Below the pieces are notes generated by a model. It worked only from the letters and a program-made list of their open reading frames with translations, was not told the origin of the DNA and did not search any database. This document shows, in pieces, positions 27,077 through 34,953 of a DNA stretch of 64,000 nucleotides; position 1 is the first letter of the stretch; each line of letters begins with the position of its first letter. The translations under genes were made by a program, and so were the position numbers. This DNA is from Streptomyces canus (GTDB lineage Bacteria; Actinomycetota; Actinomycetes; Streptomycetales; Streptomycetaceae), in contig NZ_JAUSYQ010000002.1 in NCBI RefSeq assembly GCF_030816965.1, positions 8,918,001-8,982,000 of the forward strand. The letters run 5' to 3'.

Positions 27077-27330
27077 GGGGATTCCTGCGTTTCGGTGACG
27101 TTCGAGGACGAGGGCGAGAGCCTGGCCGACGCCGATGCACAGCGTGGTGACGCCGACTCCGCCGCCCGTGCGGGCGGGTTGATGGGCGACCGTGCCGGCC
27201 AGGCGGGCACCGGAGGCTCCATGGAGGTCACCCCGCTCGAGAGAGGCCGAGAGTGGGGGAGGGCGGCCGAGGGCGATCGCCCCGTCCTGCGGGTTGAGGA
27301 TCCCCGGGTCGGACCCGGGCCACTCGGCGG
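27077..27330 (-). pseudogene. pcaF: pcaF 3' remnant (beta-ketoadipyl-CoA thiolase)
   Basis: Only about the last 75 residues of a thiolase remain. Read on the minus strand they give ILNPQDGAIALG, an interruption, then HGASGARLAGTVAHQ and GVGVTTLCIGVGQALALVLER, matching the thiolase C-terminal signature [20 protein letters not shown] and CIGVGQG. Between GAIALGR and HGASGARL sits a Streptomyces palindromic repeat. The final codons run in frame into pcaH without a stop. Most of the gene, including the active-site Cys, is gone. Confidence 0.85.
27220..27263. repeat. Streptomyces repeat inserted in thiolase remnant
   Basis: CCCCGCTCGAGAGAGGCCGA and GAGTGGGGGAGGG (27231-27263), preceded by ATGGAGGTCA, match the widespread intergenic element of the form ATGGGGGTC..CTCGAGCGAAGCCGAGAGTGGGGGAGGG. 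It interrupts the conserved GHPLGASGAR motif of the pcaF remnant. Confidence 0.7.
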
Positions 27331-27613
27331 CGTGAAGAACGCGGAGGTCCCGGCGCCGCCCGCAGCCGTTCGGCGAGCGTGCCCTGCGGGATCATCTCGA
27401 CCTCCGGCTCACCGGCCAGGTACTGCGGGCGAACTCCTTGTCGGCGCCGATGCAGGAGCCGGTCACGCGGGCGATCCGCCCGGCCGCGAGCAGGACCGCG
27501 AGGCCCGAGTCCATCGCCCCGCGGTTGTCGGAGACCACCGACGGCGAGCCGGTGCCCTGCTCGTACAGGGCCTCGGCCACCGCCCCAGCGGCTGTGGCGA
27601 CCACTTCGTCCAT
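27313..27613 (-). pseudogene. pcaI: pcaI remnant (3-oxoadipate CoA-transferase)
   Basis: ATG 27613 starts MDEVVATAAGAVAEALYEQG and continues GAMDSGLAVLLAAGRIARV, clear PcaI sequence. About 20 residues are missing between AGAVA and EALYEQG. A one-base deletion near 27423 breaks the frame after GADKEFAR; the next frame resumes as YLAGEPEVEMIPQGTLAERLR. The sequence then breaks off at FFTPPSG and joins pcaF. The rest of pcaI and all of pcaJ are absent. Confidence 0.88.
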
Positions 27614-27636
27614 CCGCGCGACCCCATGTCCGTTGC

Positions 27637-27722
27637 TCAGTGCACTGACTATTTCAGCGAGGTTTCTCTTAAGCTGCCACTGTGGCAGCCTGGCGTCAAG
27701 GCTCACTACTCTTCAGTGCACC
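27637..27722. promoter_or_regulatory. pca intergenic region with palindromes (PcaV-type operator)
   Basis: Between the divergent pca remnant and marR genes are a perfect 12-bp palindrome TCAGTGCACTGA (27637-27648), a second partial copy TCAGTGCACC (27713-27722), and CTGCCACTGTGGCAG (27674-27688, seven-base arms). In S. coelicolor the MarR protein PcaV represses the pca operon from this position, so the CAGTGCAC copies are the likely operators. Confidence 0.65.
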
Positions 27723-27746
27723 AACCAAAACGACTCGGGAGCGCAC

Positions 27747-28211
27747 ATGGCCGCGGTGGACCTCACCACCCACCCCGGGCACCTCGCCCGGCGGCTCCAG
27801 CAGGCGCACTACCTGCTGTGGAACACGATGGTCTCCGAGGAGATCACCTCGCCGCAGTTCGCGGTCCTGAACGCATTGGTCGCCGAACCGGGGCTCGACC
27901 AGCGCACGGTGGGGGAGCGGGTGGGCCTCGACCGGTCCACCATCGCCGAGGTCATCAGCCGGCTCGGCAGGCGCGGACTGCTCGACAAGGTCCGCGACCC
28001 CCAGGACGGCCGCCGCTTCCTGCTGCGCCTGACCGACGACGGGGTGCGCACCCACCGCAAGCTGACCGTGCGCACCGCCCGGATGAACCAGGTCTTCCTG
28101 GCCCCGCTCTCCACGGCGGAACAGGGCCAGTTCTTCGAGCTGATCCGCCGGGTCGCGGACGCGGCGGAGGGGCTCCGCAATCCCGCGGAGCCCCTCGTCA
28201 CCCAGCCCTGA
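27747..28211 (+). CDS. pcaV: MarR-family regulator, PcaV-like
   Basis: 154 aa MarR protein with a winged helix (TVGERVGLDRSTIAEVISRLGRRGLLDKVRDPQDGRR). ATG 27747. Its divergent position next to pcaI is the place of pcaV (SCO6704) in S. coelicolor, whose product releases DNA when protocatechuate binds. It would still control pcaHGBL even though pcaIJF are broken. A hairpin overlaps its 3' end. Confidence 0.82.
   Translation: MAAVDLTTHPGHLARRLQQAHYLLWNTMVSEEITSPQFAVLNALVAEPGLDQRTVGERVGLDRSTIAEVISRLGRRGLLDKVRDPQDGRRFLLRLTDDGVRTHRKLTVRTARMNQVFLAPLSTAEQGQFFELIRRVADAAEGLRNPAEPLVTQP
28169..28194. terminator. Hairpin in the marR 3' end
   Basis: GGGGCTCCGC (28169-28178) pairs perfectly with 28185-28194 around six bases. 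It lies inside the last codons of the MarR gene and immediately before the end of the convergent DUF3048 gene, so it may terminate both. Confidence 0.6.
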
Positions 28212-29237
28212 TCAGGACGCCTTCGCGAAGACGATCCAGACCTGGCCCTTGGCGAAGTTCACCCGAGAGCCGTCCTCGGTGGTGAACTCCGTACCGTCCG
28301 TGGCCTTCGCCCGCTTCCAGTTCACGTCGTACGCGCGGCCGTCGCGCAGCACCTTCGCCCTGCCCGAGCCCACCGTCACCGTGTACGGCGTGTTGTTGCC
28401 GAGGAAGTCGTGGAAGGCGGACTTGCGCACCTTCACGTACTGCACGACGACCGTGGCCGGGGCCAGCCGCTTCCCGTCGGACGTCACGTCCGGGGTGCCG
28501 TCCATCGAGACCAGCCAGCGTTCCCGGCTCTGCGACCAGGTGAAGGTGAAGCGGGCGGCCGGGAAGCGGACCGTCTCCGAGGTGTCCTCGGTGCCGTCGG
28601 CGGGCGCGGGGCCGTAGTGGAAGCCGGTCGTCAGCGCGGCGGCGCCCGGCGTGGCGGGCACCAGGCGCTCAGGGCGCAGGAAGAGGTTGTGCGGGGAGGC
28701 CTTGTCGGCACCCCGGAAGTAGGCGCGGGACGCCTTCTCGGGGGTCTGGGCGACCAGTGGCGCCCCGTTGATCAGGGGCATCAGCTTGCCCTGGGCGCCG
28801 GAGAAGGCGAGCGTCGGGTCGTCGAACTGCCGCAGCAGCTCCAGGTCCGACTCGCGGGCGCTGCGTACCGGGCCGACGGCCTTCGGCAGCTTCGTCGCGT
28901 ACACCGCCATGAGGCGGCTGAGCCCGCCCTCGACCTGCTCGGCATAGACGACGTCGGCGGAGTCGATGCCGGTCTGCGGGCGGGCCGCCCGCACGTTGTC
29001 GATCTTCACGGCGAGCACGGAGGGATGGTCTGCCTCCTCGCTCGGTTCCGATGTGTTCGGTGGAGAAGTGCTGGGTCGATCCGTGCGGAACTGTCCGCGT
29101 CCGTCGTCGTCCGGGGCACGGGGTGTGCCGTGTCCCGTGCAGCCCGCGGCAAAGAGGCCCGTGACGGTCAGCAGGGCCGCCGCCGTACGGGCTCGTCGCG
29201 CGCGCCCCCTGTGCTCCGTGTCCACCATGCCCACCAT
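28212..29237 (-). CDS. DUF3048 (YerB-like) lipoprotein
   Basis: 341 aa. Signal peptide with lipobox FAAGC (residues 29-33), a Pro/Ser/Thr linker, then a DUF3048 domain (HPSVLAVKIDNVRAARPQTG, GPVRSARESDLELL, GAQGKLMPLING) and a C-terminal DUF3048_C part. The Bacillus homologue is YerB; the function is unknown. Two in-frame ATGs lie at 29237 and 29228. It is convergent with the MarR gene, whose stop codon ends at the adjacent base. Confidence 0.88.
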   Translation of the reverse strand: MVGMVDTEHRGRARRARTAAALLTVTGLFAAGCTGHGTPRAPDDDGRGQFRTDRPSTSPPNTSEPSEEADHPSVLAVKIDNVRAARPQTGIDSADVVYAEQVEGGLSRLMAVYATKLPKAVGPVRSARESDLELLRQFDDPTLAFSGAQGKLMPLINGAPLVAQTPEKASRAYFRGADKASPHNLFLRPERLVPATPGAAALTTGFHYGPAPADGTEDTSETVRFPAARFTFTWSQSRERWLVSMDGTPDVTSDGKRLAPATVVVQYVKVRKSAFHDFLGNNTPYTVTVGSGRAKVLRDGRAYDVNWKRAKATDGTEFTTEDGSRVNFAKGQVWIVFAKAS

Positions 29238-29353
29238 GCCCGCCCGTCTCGTGTCTTTGATTGTGCGCTTATAAGTTCATTGGTGGCCATACCCGTCTGT
29301 TTTTGATTAGTCGCGTCGAGTACGCCGATCGGCCCTGCATCGCGGTTCGACGG

Positions 29354-29379
29354 AGGCGCCCCGGGTACCCGGGGCGCCT
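29354..29379. promoter_or_regulatory. 26-bp perfect palindrome upstream of alcohol dehydrogenase
   Basis: AGGCGCCCCGGG followed by TA and its exact inverse, 43 bases before the ADH start. It could be an operator or a terminator of transcription coming from upstream. Confidence 0.5.
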
Positions 29380-29421
29380 ACCCAGGACCGACACGCGAGG
29401 TGACGGAGGGAGTGCCCGGCG

Positions 29422-30612
29422 ATGAAGGCTGTGACCTGGCAGGGCAAGCGGGACGTACGGGTGGAGGAGGTGCCCGACCCGAAGATCAAGGAACCGACGG
29501 ACGCGGTCATCCGGATCACCTCTACCGGGTTGTGCGGCTCCGACCTGCATCTCTACGAGGTGCTCACACCGTTCATGACGCCGGGTGACATCCTCGGCCA
29601 TGAACCCATCGGCATTGTCGAGGAGGTCGGCGCCGGGGTGCCGGACCTCGCGGTGGGCGACCGGGTCGTCGTGCCCTTCCAGATCGCCTGCGGCAACTGC
29701 TGGATGTGCATGACCGGGCTGCCGACCCAGTGCGAGACCACCCAGGTCACCAGCGAGGGCATGGGCGCCGCCCTGTTCGGCTACACCCGGCTCTACGGCG
29801 CCGTACCGGGCGCCCAGGCCGAGTACCTGCGGGTCCCGCAGGCCCAGTTCGGACCGATCAAGGTTCCCGAGGGCCCACCGGACGACCGCTTCGTCTACCT
29901 CTCCGACGTGCTGCCCACCGCCTGGCAGGCCGTCGCCTACGCGGACATCCCCGAGGGCGGCAGCGTCGCCGTGCTCGGACTCGGTCCCATCGGCGACATG
30001 GCCTGCCGGGTCGCGCAGGTACGCGGCGCCGGGCGGGTCTTCGGCGTGGACCTGGTGACCGAACGGCTGCGGCGAGCCCGCACGCGGGGCGTGGAGACGT
30101 ACGACCTCAGGAGCTTCGACAGCGAGAAGGAGCTGGTCCAGGCGATCCGAGACGAAACCGACGGACGTGGCCCGGACGCCGTCATCGACGCCGTCGGCAC
30201 CGAGGCCCACGGCAGCGCGGCCGCCCGGCTCGCCCAGAACGCCTCCGCCCTGCTGCCCAGGAAGCTCAGCGGGCCGTTCGCCGAGCGCTTCAGCATCGAC
30301 CGGCTCGCCGCCCTGCACACCGCCATCGAACTCGTGCGCCGCGGTGGCACGCTCTCCCTGACCGGCGTCTACGGCGGCATGGCCGACCCGCTGCCCATGC
30401 TCACCATGTTCGACAAGCAGATCCAGATCCGGATGGGCCAGGCCAACGTGCGGCGCTGGAGCGACGAGATCATCCCGTACCTGACGGACGAGGACCCGCT
30501 CGGCGTCGACGACTTCGCCACCCATCACGTGCCGCTGTCGGACGCCCCGCACGCGTACGAGATGTTCCAGAAGAAGCAGGAGGGCGCGGTCAAGGTGCTG
30601 ATGCGGCCCTGA
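29422..30612 (+). CDS. Zinc-dependent alcohol dehydrogenase (FdhA-like)
   Basis: 396 aa medium-chain dehydrogenase. Catalytic-zinc region GLCGSDLHLYE and GHEPIGIVEEVG, structural-zinc Cys cluster CGNCWMCMTGLPTQC, and NAD motif VLGLGPIGDMACRVA. The length and sequence resemble glutathione-independent formaldehyde dehydrogenases and related actinobacterial alcohol dehydrogenases. ATG 29422 follows GGAGGGA. It stands alone, convergent with the ligase gene. Confidence 0.9.
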   Translation: MKAVTWQGKRDVRVEEVPDPKIKEPTDAVIRITSTGLCGSDLHLYEVLTPFMTPGDILGHEPIGIVEEVGAGVPDLAVGDRVVVPFQIACGNCWMCMTGLPTQCETTQVTSEGMGAALFGYTRLYGAVPGAQAEYLRVPQAQFGPIKVPEGPPDDRFVYLSDVLPTAWQAVAYADIPEGGSVAVLGLGPIGDMACRVAQVRGAGRVFGVDLVTERLRRARTRGVETYDLRSFDSEKELVQAIRDETDGRGPDAVIDAVGTEAHGSAAARLAQNASALLPRKLSGPFAERFSIDRLAALHTAIELVRRGGTLSLTGVYGGMADPLPMLTMFDKQIQIRMGQANVRRWSDEIIPYLTDEDPLGVDDFATHHVPLSDAPHAYEMFQKKQEGAVKVLMRP

Positions 30613-30621
30613 CCCGGCGCC

Positions 30622-31683
30622 TCAGCCCAGGATCTCGTCCAGGTCGTACCGCACCGGCTCCTCGAGCTGCGCGTACGTGCAGCTCTCGGCCGTCCGGTCG
30701 GGCCGCCAGCGGCGGAAGCGGGCGGTGTGGCGGAACCGTACGCCGTTCTCCATGTGGTCGTACGCCACCTCCGCCACCCGCTCCGGCCTGAGCGGCACCC
30801 AGGAAAGGTCCTTCTTCCCCGACCAGCGGCTCGGCGCCCCGGGCAGCCGGGCGCTCTCGTGCGCGGCCTCCTCCGCCCAGGCCGCCCAGGGGTGCCCGGA
30901 GGCGTCCTCCATCCGCAGCGGCTCCAGTTCGTCGATCAGCTCGGCGCGCCGCTTCATGGGGAAGGCGGCGGACACGCCGACATGCTGCAAGGTGCCCCGG
31001 TCGTCGTGGAGCCCGAGCAGCAGGGAGCCGACGACGGGGCCGCTCTTGTGGAGCCGGTAGCCCGCCACCACGACGTCCGCCGTGCGCTCGTGCTTGATCT
31101 TGAACATGGCGCGCTCGTCCTGCAGATAGCGCAGGGTGAGCGGCTTGGCGATGACACCGTCCAGGCCCGCGCCCTCGTACTGCTCGAACCAATGGCGGGC
31201 CACGTCGATGTCCGTGGTCGCCGGCGCGACGTGCACCGGGGCCGTGACCCCGGACAGAGCCGTCGTGAGCAGCTTCCTGCGGTCGGTCAGCGGGACGTTC
31301 AGCAGTGATTCGTCCTGGAGGGCCAGCAGGTCGAAGGCGACGAAGGAGGCCGGCGTCCGCTCGGCGAGCGTCCGCACCCGCGAGGCCGCCGGATGGATGC
31401 GCTCGGTCAGCGCGTCGAAGTCCAGCCGGCCGTCCCGCGCGATCACGATCTCGCCGTCCATCACGCACCGCTCGGGCAGACGCGCCGCGAGTGCCTCCAC
31501 CAGCTCGGGAAAGTACCTGGTCAGCGTCTTGCCGGTACGGCTGCCCAGCTCGACCTCGGCCTTGTCCCTGAAGACGATGGCGCGGAACCCGTCCCACTTC
31601 GCCTCGTAGTGCATGTCCGGCGGGATCCTCGCCACCGACTTGGCGAGCATGGGCTTCACGGGGGGCATCACCGGCAGATCCAT
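30622..31683 (-). CDS. ligC: ATP-dependent DNA ligase (LigC-like)
   Basis: 353 aa. Nucleotidyltransferase motif KWDG in YEAKWDGFRA (catalytic Lys near residue 29), VMDGEIV and KIKH later, and a C-terminal OB fold. ATG 31683 is chosen because a CAGAAT -10 box ends six bases upstream, giving a leaderless message; an alternative GTG is at 31698. It faces the LigD-polymerase gene. The pair would serve end joining or base-excision repair; no Ku gene is in the window. Confidence 0.88.
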   Translation of the reverse strand: MDLPVMPPVKPMLAKSVARIPPDMHYEAKWDGFRAIVFRDKAEVELGSRTGKTLTRYFPELVEALAARLPERCVMDGEIVIARDGRLDFDALTERIHPAASRVRTLAERTPASFVAFDLLALQDESLLNVPLTDRRKLLTTALSGVTAPVHVAPATTDIDVARHWFEQYEGAGLDGVIAKPLTLRYLQDERAMFKIKHERTADVVVAGYRLHKSGPVVGSLLLGLHDDRGTLQHVGVSAAFPMKRRAELIDELEPLRMEDASGHPWAAWAEEAAHESARLPGAPSRWSGKKDLSWVPLRPERVAEVAYDHMENGVRFRHTARFRRWRPDRTAESCTYAQLEEPVRYDLDEILG

Positions 31684-31689
31684 GGTCCG

Positions 31690-31741
31690 ATTCTGCACGC
31701 GCCCGCCCCGAAATGCCCGATATGCCGAGCTCGCTTACCGT
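31690..31741. promoter_or_regulatory. Divergent leaderless promoters of the two repair genes
   Basis: On the minus strand CAGAAT (31695-31690) lies six bases from ATG 31683. On the plus strand TACCGT (31736-31741) lies seven bases from ATG 31749. Neither gene has a ribosome binding site. Confidence 0.5.
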
Positions 31742-31748
31742 GGCTCGC

Positions 31749-32774
31749 ATGGGTGACGCGGTGGAACTGGAGGCGGGCGGCCGGACCGTACGGCTGTCCA
31801 GCCCGGACAAGATCTTCTTCCCGGAGCGCGGCTTCACCAAGCTGGACCTCGCCCGCTACTACCAGGCCGTCGCCCCCGGCATCCTGCGCGCCCTGCGCAA
31901 CCGCCCCACCACCCTGGAGCGCTACCCGGACGGCGTGACCGGCGAGAACTTCTTCCAGAAGCGGGCGCCCAAGAACATGCCCGACTGGATCCCGACCGCC
32001 CACATCACCTTCCCCAGCGGCCGCAGCGCCGACGAGATGTGCCCGACCGAGGAGGCCGCCGTCCTGTGGGCCGCCCAGTACGGCACCCTCACCTTCCACC
32101 CCTGGCCGGTCCGCCGCGACGACGTCGACCGCCCCGACGAACTCCGCATCGACCTCGACCCGCAGCCCGGCACGGACTACGACGACGCCGTGCGCGCGGC
32201 TCATGAACTGCGGTCGGTGCTCGAGGAGTTCGGCGGCCTCCGCGGCTGGCCCAAGACCTCCGGCGGACGCGGCCTGCACGTCTTCGTGCCGATCGAACCG
32301 CGCTGGACCTTCACGCAGGTGCGGCGGGCCGCGATCGCGGTCGGGCGTGAGATGGAGCGCCGGATGCCGGACCACGTGACCATCAGGTGGTGGAAGGAGG
32401 AGCGGGGGGAACGCATCTTCATCGACTACAACCAGACGGCCCGCGACCGCACGATCGCCTCCGCCTATTCGGTACGGCCCCGCCCGCACGCCCCCGTCTC
32501 CGCACCCCTGCGCTGGGAGGAGGTCGGCGAGGCGCACCCGCAGGACTTCGACATCGCGACCATGCCCGCGCGCTTCGCCGAACTCGGCGATGTGCACGCG
32601 GACATGGACGATCACGCGTTCTCGCTGGACGCCCTGCTGGACCTGGCCCGCCGTGACGAGCACGACCACGGGCTAGGTGATCTGCCGTACCCGCCCGAGT
32701 ATCCGAAGATGCCGGGGGAGCCCAAGCGGGTACAGCCGAGCAGGGCCAGGAAGCCCGGTTCTACAGCTCCTTGA
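31749..32774 (+). CDS. LigD-type DNA polymerase domain protein
   Basis: 341 aa stand-alone polymerase/primase domain of the LigD family used in bacterial non-homologous end joining. Catalytic Asp pair in LRIDLDPQPG, with TSGGRGLHVFVPI and IFIDYNQTARDRTIASAYS downstream. ATG 31749 fits a leaderless start. The last 14 bases overlap the convergent DUF1080 gene. Divergent from the ligase with which it presumably works. Confidence 0.92.
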   Translation: MGDAVELEAGGRTVRLSSPDKIFFPERGFTKLDLARYYQAVAPGILRALRNRPTTLERYPDGVTGENFFQKRAPKNMPDWIPTAHITFPSGRSADEMCPTEEAAVLWAAQYGTLTFHPWPVRRDDVDRPDELRIDLDPQPGTDYDDAVRAAHELRSVLEEFGGLRGWPKTSGGRGLHVFVPIEPRWTFTQVRRAAIAVGREMERRMPDHVTIRWWKEERGERIFIDYNQTARDRTIASAYSVRPRPHAPVSAPLRWEEVGEAHPQDFDIATMPARFAELGDVHADMDDHAFSLDALLDLARRDEHDHGLGDLPYPPEYPKMPGEPKRVQPSRARKPGSTAP

Positions 32775-34953
32775 TCCTGATGTCCCGGTAGGAGATCACG
32801 TCCGTCGTGCTGTGGACCTGGAGTCCGATGTAGCCGGAGGCGAACCGCCGCCCGTCCGTGCCCGGGTCGTCCGAGCGGGCCGGGTAGAAGTCCTGACCGG
32901 CGATGTTGTCGAACTCGTTGATCAGTACGCCGTTGCGGTAGACCGAGTAGTGCTGGTCGACCACACGGATCTCGTAGTCGTTCCACGTGCCCTTCTGGGT
33001 GACGCCGGCACCGGCGAGCCCCACCCGGTCGAAACCGTAGACCGAACCGGTCTTGTACATGTCGCCGTCGGGCCGGTCGAGCACCTGCACCTCGTGGCCG
33101 TACTTGATGGCGGCCCACTCCGGCCGCGGCTCCTCCGGGTGGTCGTGGACCCACGGGAACCGCACGAACACACCGGAGTTGGCGTTCCCGGTGCCCGGGG
33201 CGTCGTCCCGCCACTGGAGCTTGAGCGAGAAGTCGCCGTACTTGCGCTCCGGGAACCAGAGCATGCCGAGGCCGTCCTTCGTGGTGCCGGAGGTGATCGA
33301 CCCGTCGCCGTTGGGTGCGAACGACCCGCCGCCCACCTGCTGCCACTTGGCGAAGGACGCCGCGCTGCCGTCGAGGATCGTGCGGTAGCCCTCGGTCTGC
33401 CCCGGCTTGCCGATGCCGGACTCACGGGCCGCCGCGTCGATGGCGTCGTACTCGCGCTCGTCGACGACCCCGTCCCTGAAGAGCTTGTCCAGGACGGTCT
33501 TCACGTGTTTGAGGAACAGCGCGTGGGACGTCCACTCCTTCTCGTCCTCGATCAACTCGTTGATCCGGCACCGGCTGTTGGTGATCCGGTTCGGCACCCC
33601 GCTGTCGACCGTGCCCACGATCACCGTCAACCGCTCGTCGAACTCGGCGCAGTTGGGTGCCGGGACCTGACCGGAGACCACCGTGAAGGTCACCGTGCGC
33701 GCGGCCGAGGTGTTGCCCGCCTTGTCCGTCGCCCGGTACGCCAGGGTGTGGGTGCCCGCCCGGTCGACGACCACGGGAGCGGTGTACGCCAGGTACGGTC
33801 CGGCGTCGATCGAGTACTCGGCGCCCGCGACACCCGAACCGCCCTCGTCCGTGGCGCTCACGGTCACCTTGGCGTTGCCCACGTACGCCCCGTCGGAGTT
33901 CCGCGTGCCGTCCACGGTCACACCGGTCGCCGGCGGGGTGGTGTCCTGCGGGGCCGTCGCGACCACCGTGAACCGGACGCTCTTCTCGGCGGCCGCGTTG
34001 CCCGCCTTGTCGGTCGCCCGGTAGCGCACGGTGTGGGTGCCGACCTGATGCACCATCACGGGCATGGTGTACGGCTGCCAACTCCCGTCGTTCACCGCGT
34101 ACTCGATGGTGTTGACCCCGGATCCGGTGTCGGAGGCCGACACGGTCACCGTCGCCATGTCGAGGTACGTGCCGTCGGGGTTCTGCTCGCCGCTGACCGT
34201 CGCCGAGGTGTCCGGCGGGGCGGTGTCGTCGGAGGGCGGGGCGACGACCGTGAAGTCGACGCTCTTCTCCGCGGAGACGTTGCCCGCCTTGTCGACGGCC
34301 CGGTAACGCACCGTGTGGCTGCCGACCTGGTCGACGACGACCGGGGCGGTGTACGGCTGCCAGGCACCCGTGCCGCCGGTCGCGTACTCGATCCGGTCGA
34401 CACCGGAGCCGCCGGCCTCGTCGGTCGCCGTGACCGCCACGCTCGCCGAACCGACGTACTGGCCCTGCGCGTTCTGCGTGCCGGTCACCTGGGCCGCCGC
34501 CGAGGGTGCGGTGGTGTCCTCGCCGCTGCCCTCGGTCACCACGAGGATGCCCTGCATCTGCCCGTGGCCCGGGATCGTGCAGTGGTAGAAGTAGCGGCCC
34601 GGGGTGAGCGTGACCTCGGCGGTGTGGCGGCCGCCCATGTCGTCGTTCGGGTTGGCGAGGATGTTGAGTTCGACGTCGTTGTTGAACTCCGGGTCGCTGG
34701 TCACGAAGGTCAACGTGTGCGGCATACCGGTGGTGTTGCCGGTGGCCGTGCTGTTCTCGAAGACGATCGTGGCCGTGCCCGCGACGGCCGTCGTCGGGGC
34801 GGAGGTGTACTTGGTGATGTCGTCGCCGGCGGTCCAGGTGAGGACCTGCTCCGCTGCGGCTGTCCGCTCGGGTTGTGCTGTGGATGTCGACTGCAGGCCG
34901 AGCATCATCAGCAGAGCGGCCAGCAGGACGGTCAGAGGTCTCTGTCGGCGCAT
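32761..34953 (-). CDS. Secreted cupredoxin - Ig-like repeats - DUF1080 fusion
   Basis: 730 aa. Signal peptide (residues 1-26), then a plastocyanin-like domain with a complete type 1 copper site: His79, Cys125, His130, Met133 (GMPHTLTF and YHCTIPGHGQM). Three Ig-like repeats of about 95 residues follow (each ending like YRAVDKAGN), then a linker and a C-terminal DUF1080 domain (about 530-730; GYIGLQVHSTTDVISYRDIRIKEL). DUF1080 (PF06439) is a concanavalin-like domain now linked to 3-keto-disaccharide hydrolysis. ATG overlaps the stop of the upstream sugar dehydrogenase gene by one base (TGATG), so the two are coupled. Confidence 0.9.
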   Translation of the reverse strand: MRRQRPLTVLLAALLMMLGLQSTSTAQPERTAAAEQVLTWTAGDDITKYTSAPTTAVAGTATIVFENSTATGNTTGMPHTLTFVTSDPEFNNDVELNILANPNDDMGGRHTAEVTLTPGRYFYHCTIPGHGQMQGILVVTEGSGEDTTAPSAAAQVTGTQNAQGQYVGSASVAVTATDEAGGSGVDRIEYATGGTGAWQPYTAPVVVDQVGSHTVRYRAVDKAGNVSAEKSVDFTVVAPPSDDTAPPDTSATVSGEQNPDGTYLDMATVTVSASDTGSGVNTIEYAVNDGSWQPYTMPVMVHQVGTHTVRYRATDKAGNAAAEKSVRFTVVATAPQDTTPPATGVTVDGTRNSDGAYVGNAKVTVSATDEGGSGVAGAEYSIDAGPYLAYTAPVVVDRAGTHTLAYRATDKAGNTSAARTVTFTVVSGQVPAPNCAEFDERLTVIVGTVDSGVPNRITNSRCRINELIEDEKEWTSHALFLKHVKTVLDKLFRDGVVDEREYDAIDAAARESGIGKPGQTEGYRTILDGSAASFAKWQQVGGGSFAPNGDGSITSGTTKDGLGMLWFPERKYGDFSLKLQWRDDAPGTGNANSGVFVRFPWVHDHPEEPRPEWAAIKYGHEVQVLDRPDGDMYKTGSVYGFDRVGLAGAGVTQKGTWNDYEIRVVDQHYSVYRNGVLINEFDNIAGQDFYPARSDDPGTDGRRFASGYIGLQVHSTTDVISYRDIRIKEL

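Noticed and set aside
27077..27200. Genuine PcaF-PcaH fusion protein
   Set aside because: The thiolase part lacks its active site and is interrupted by a repeat, no start codon precedes it in that frame, and pcaH has its normal ATG.
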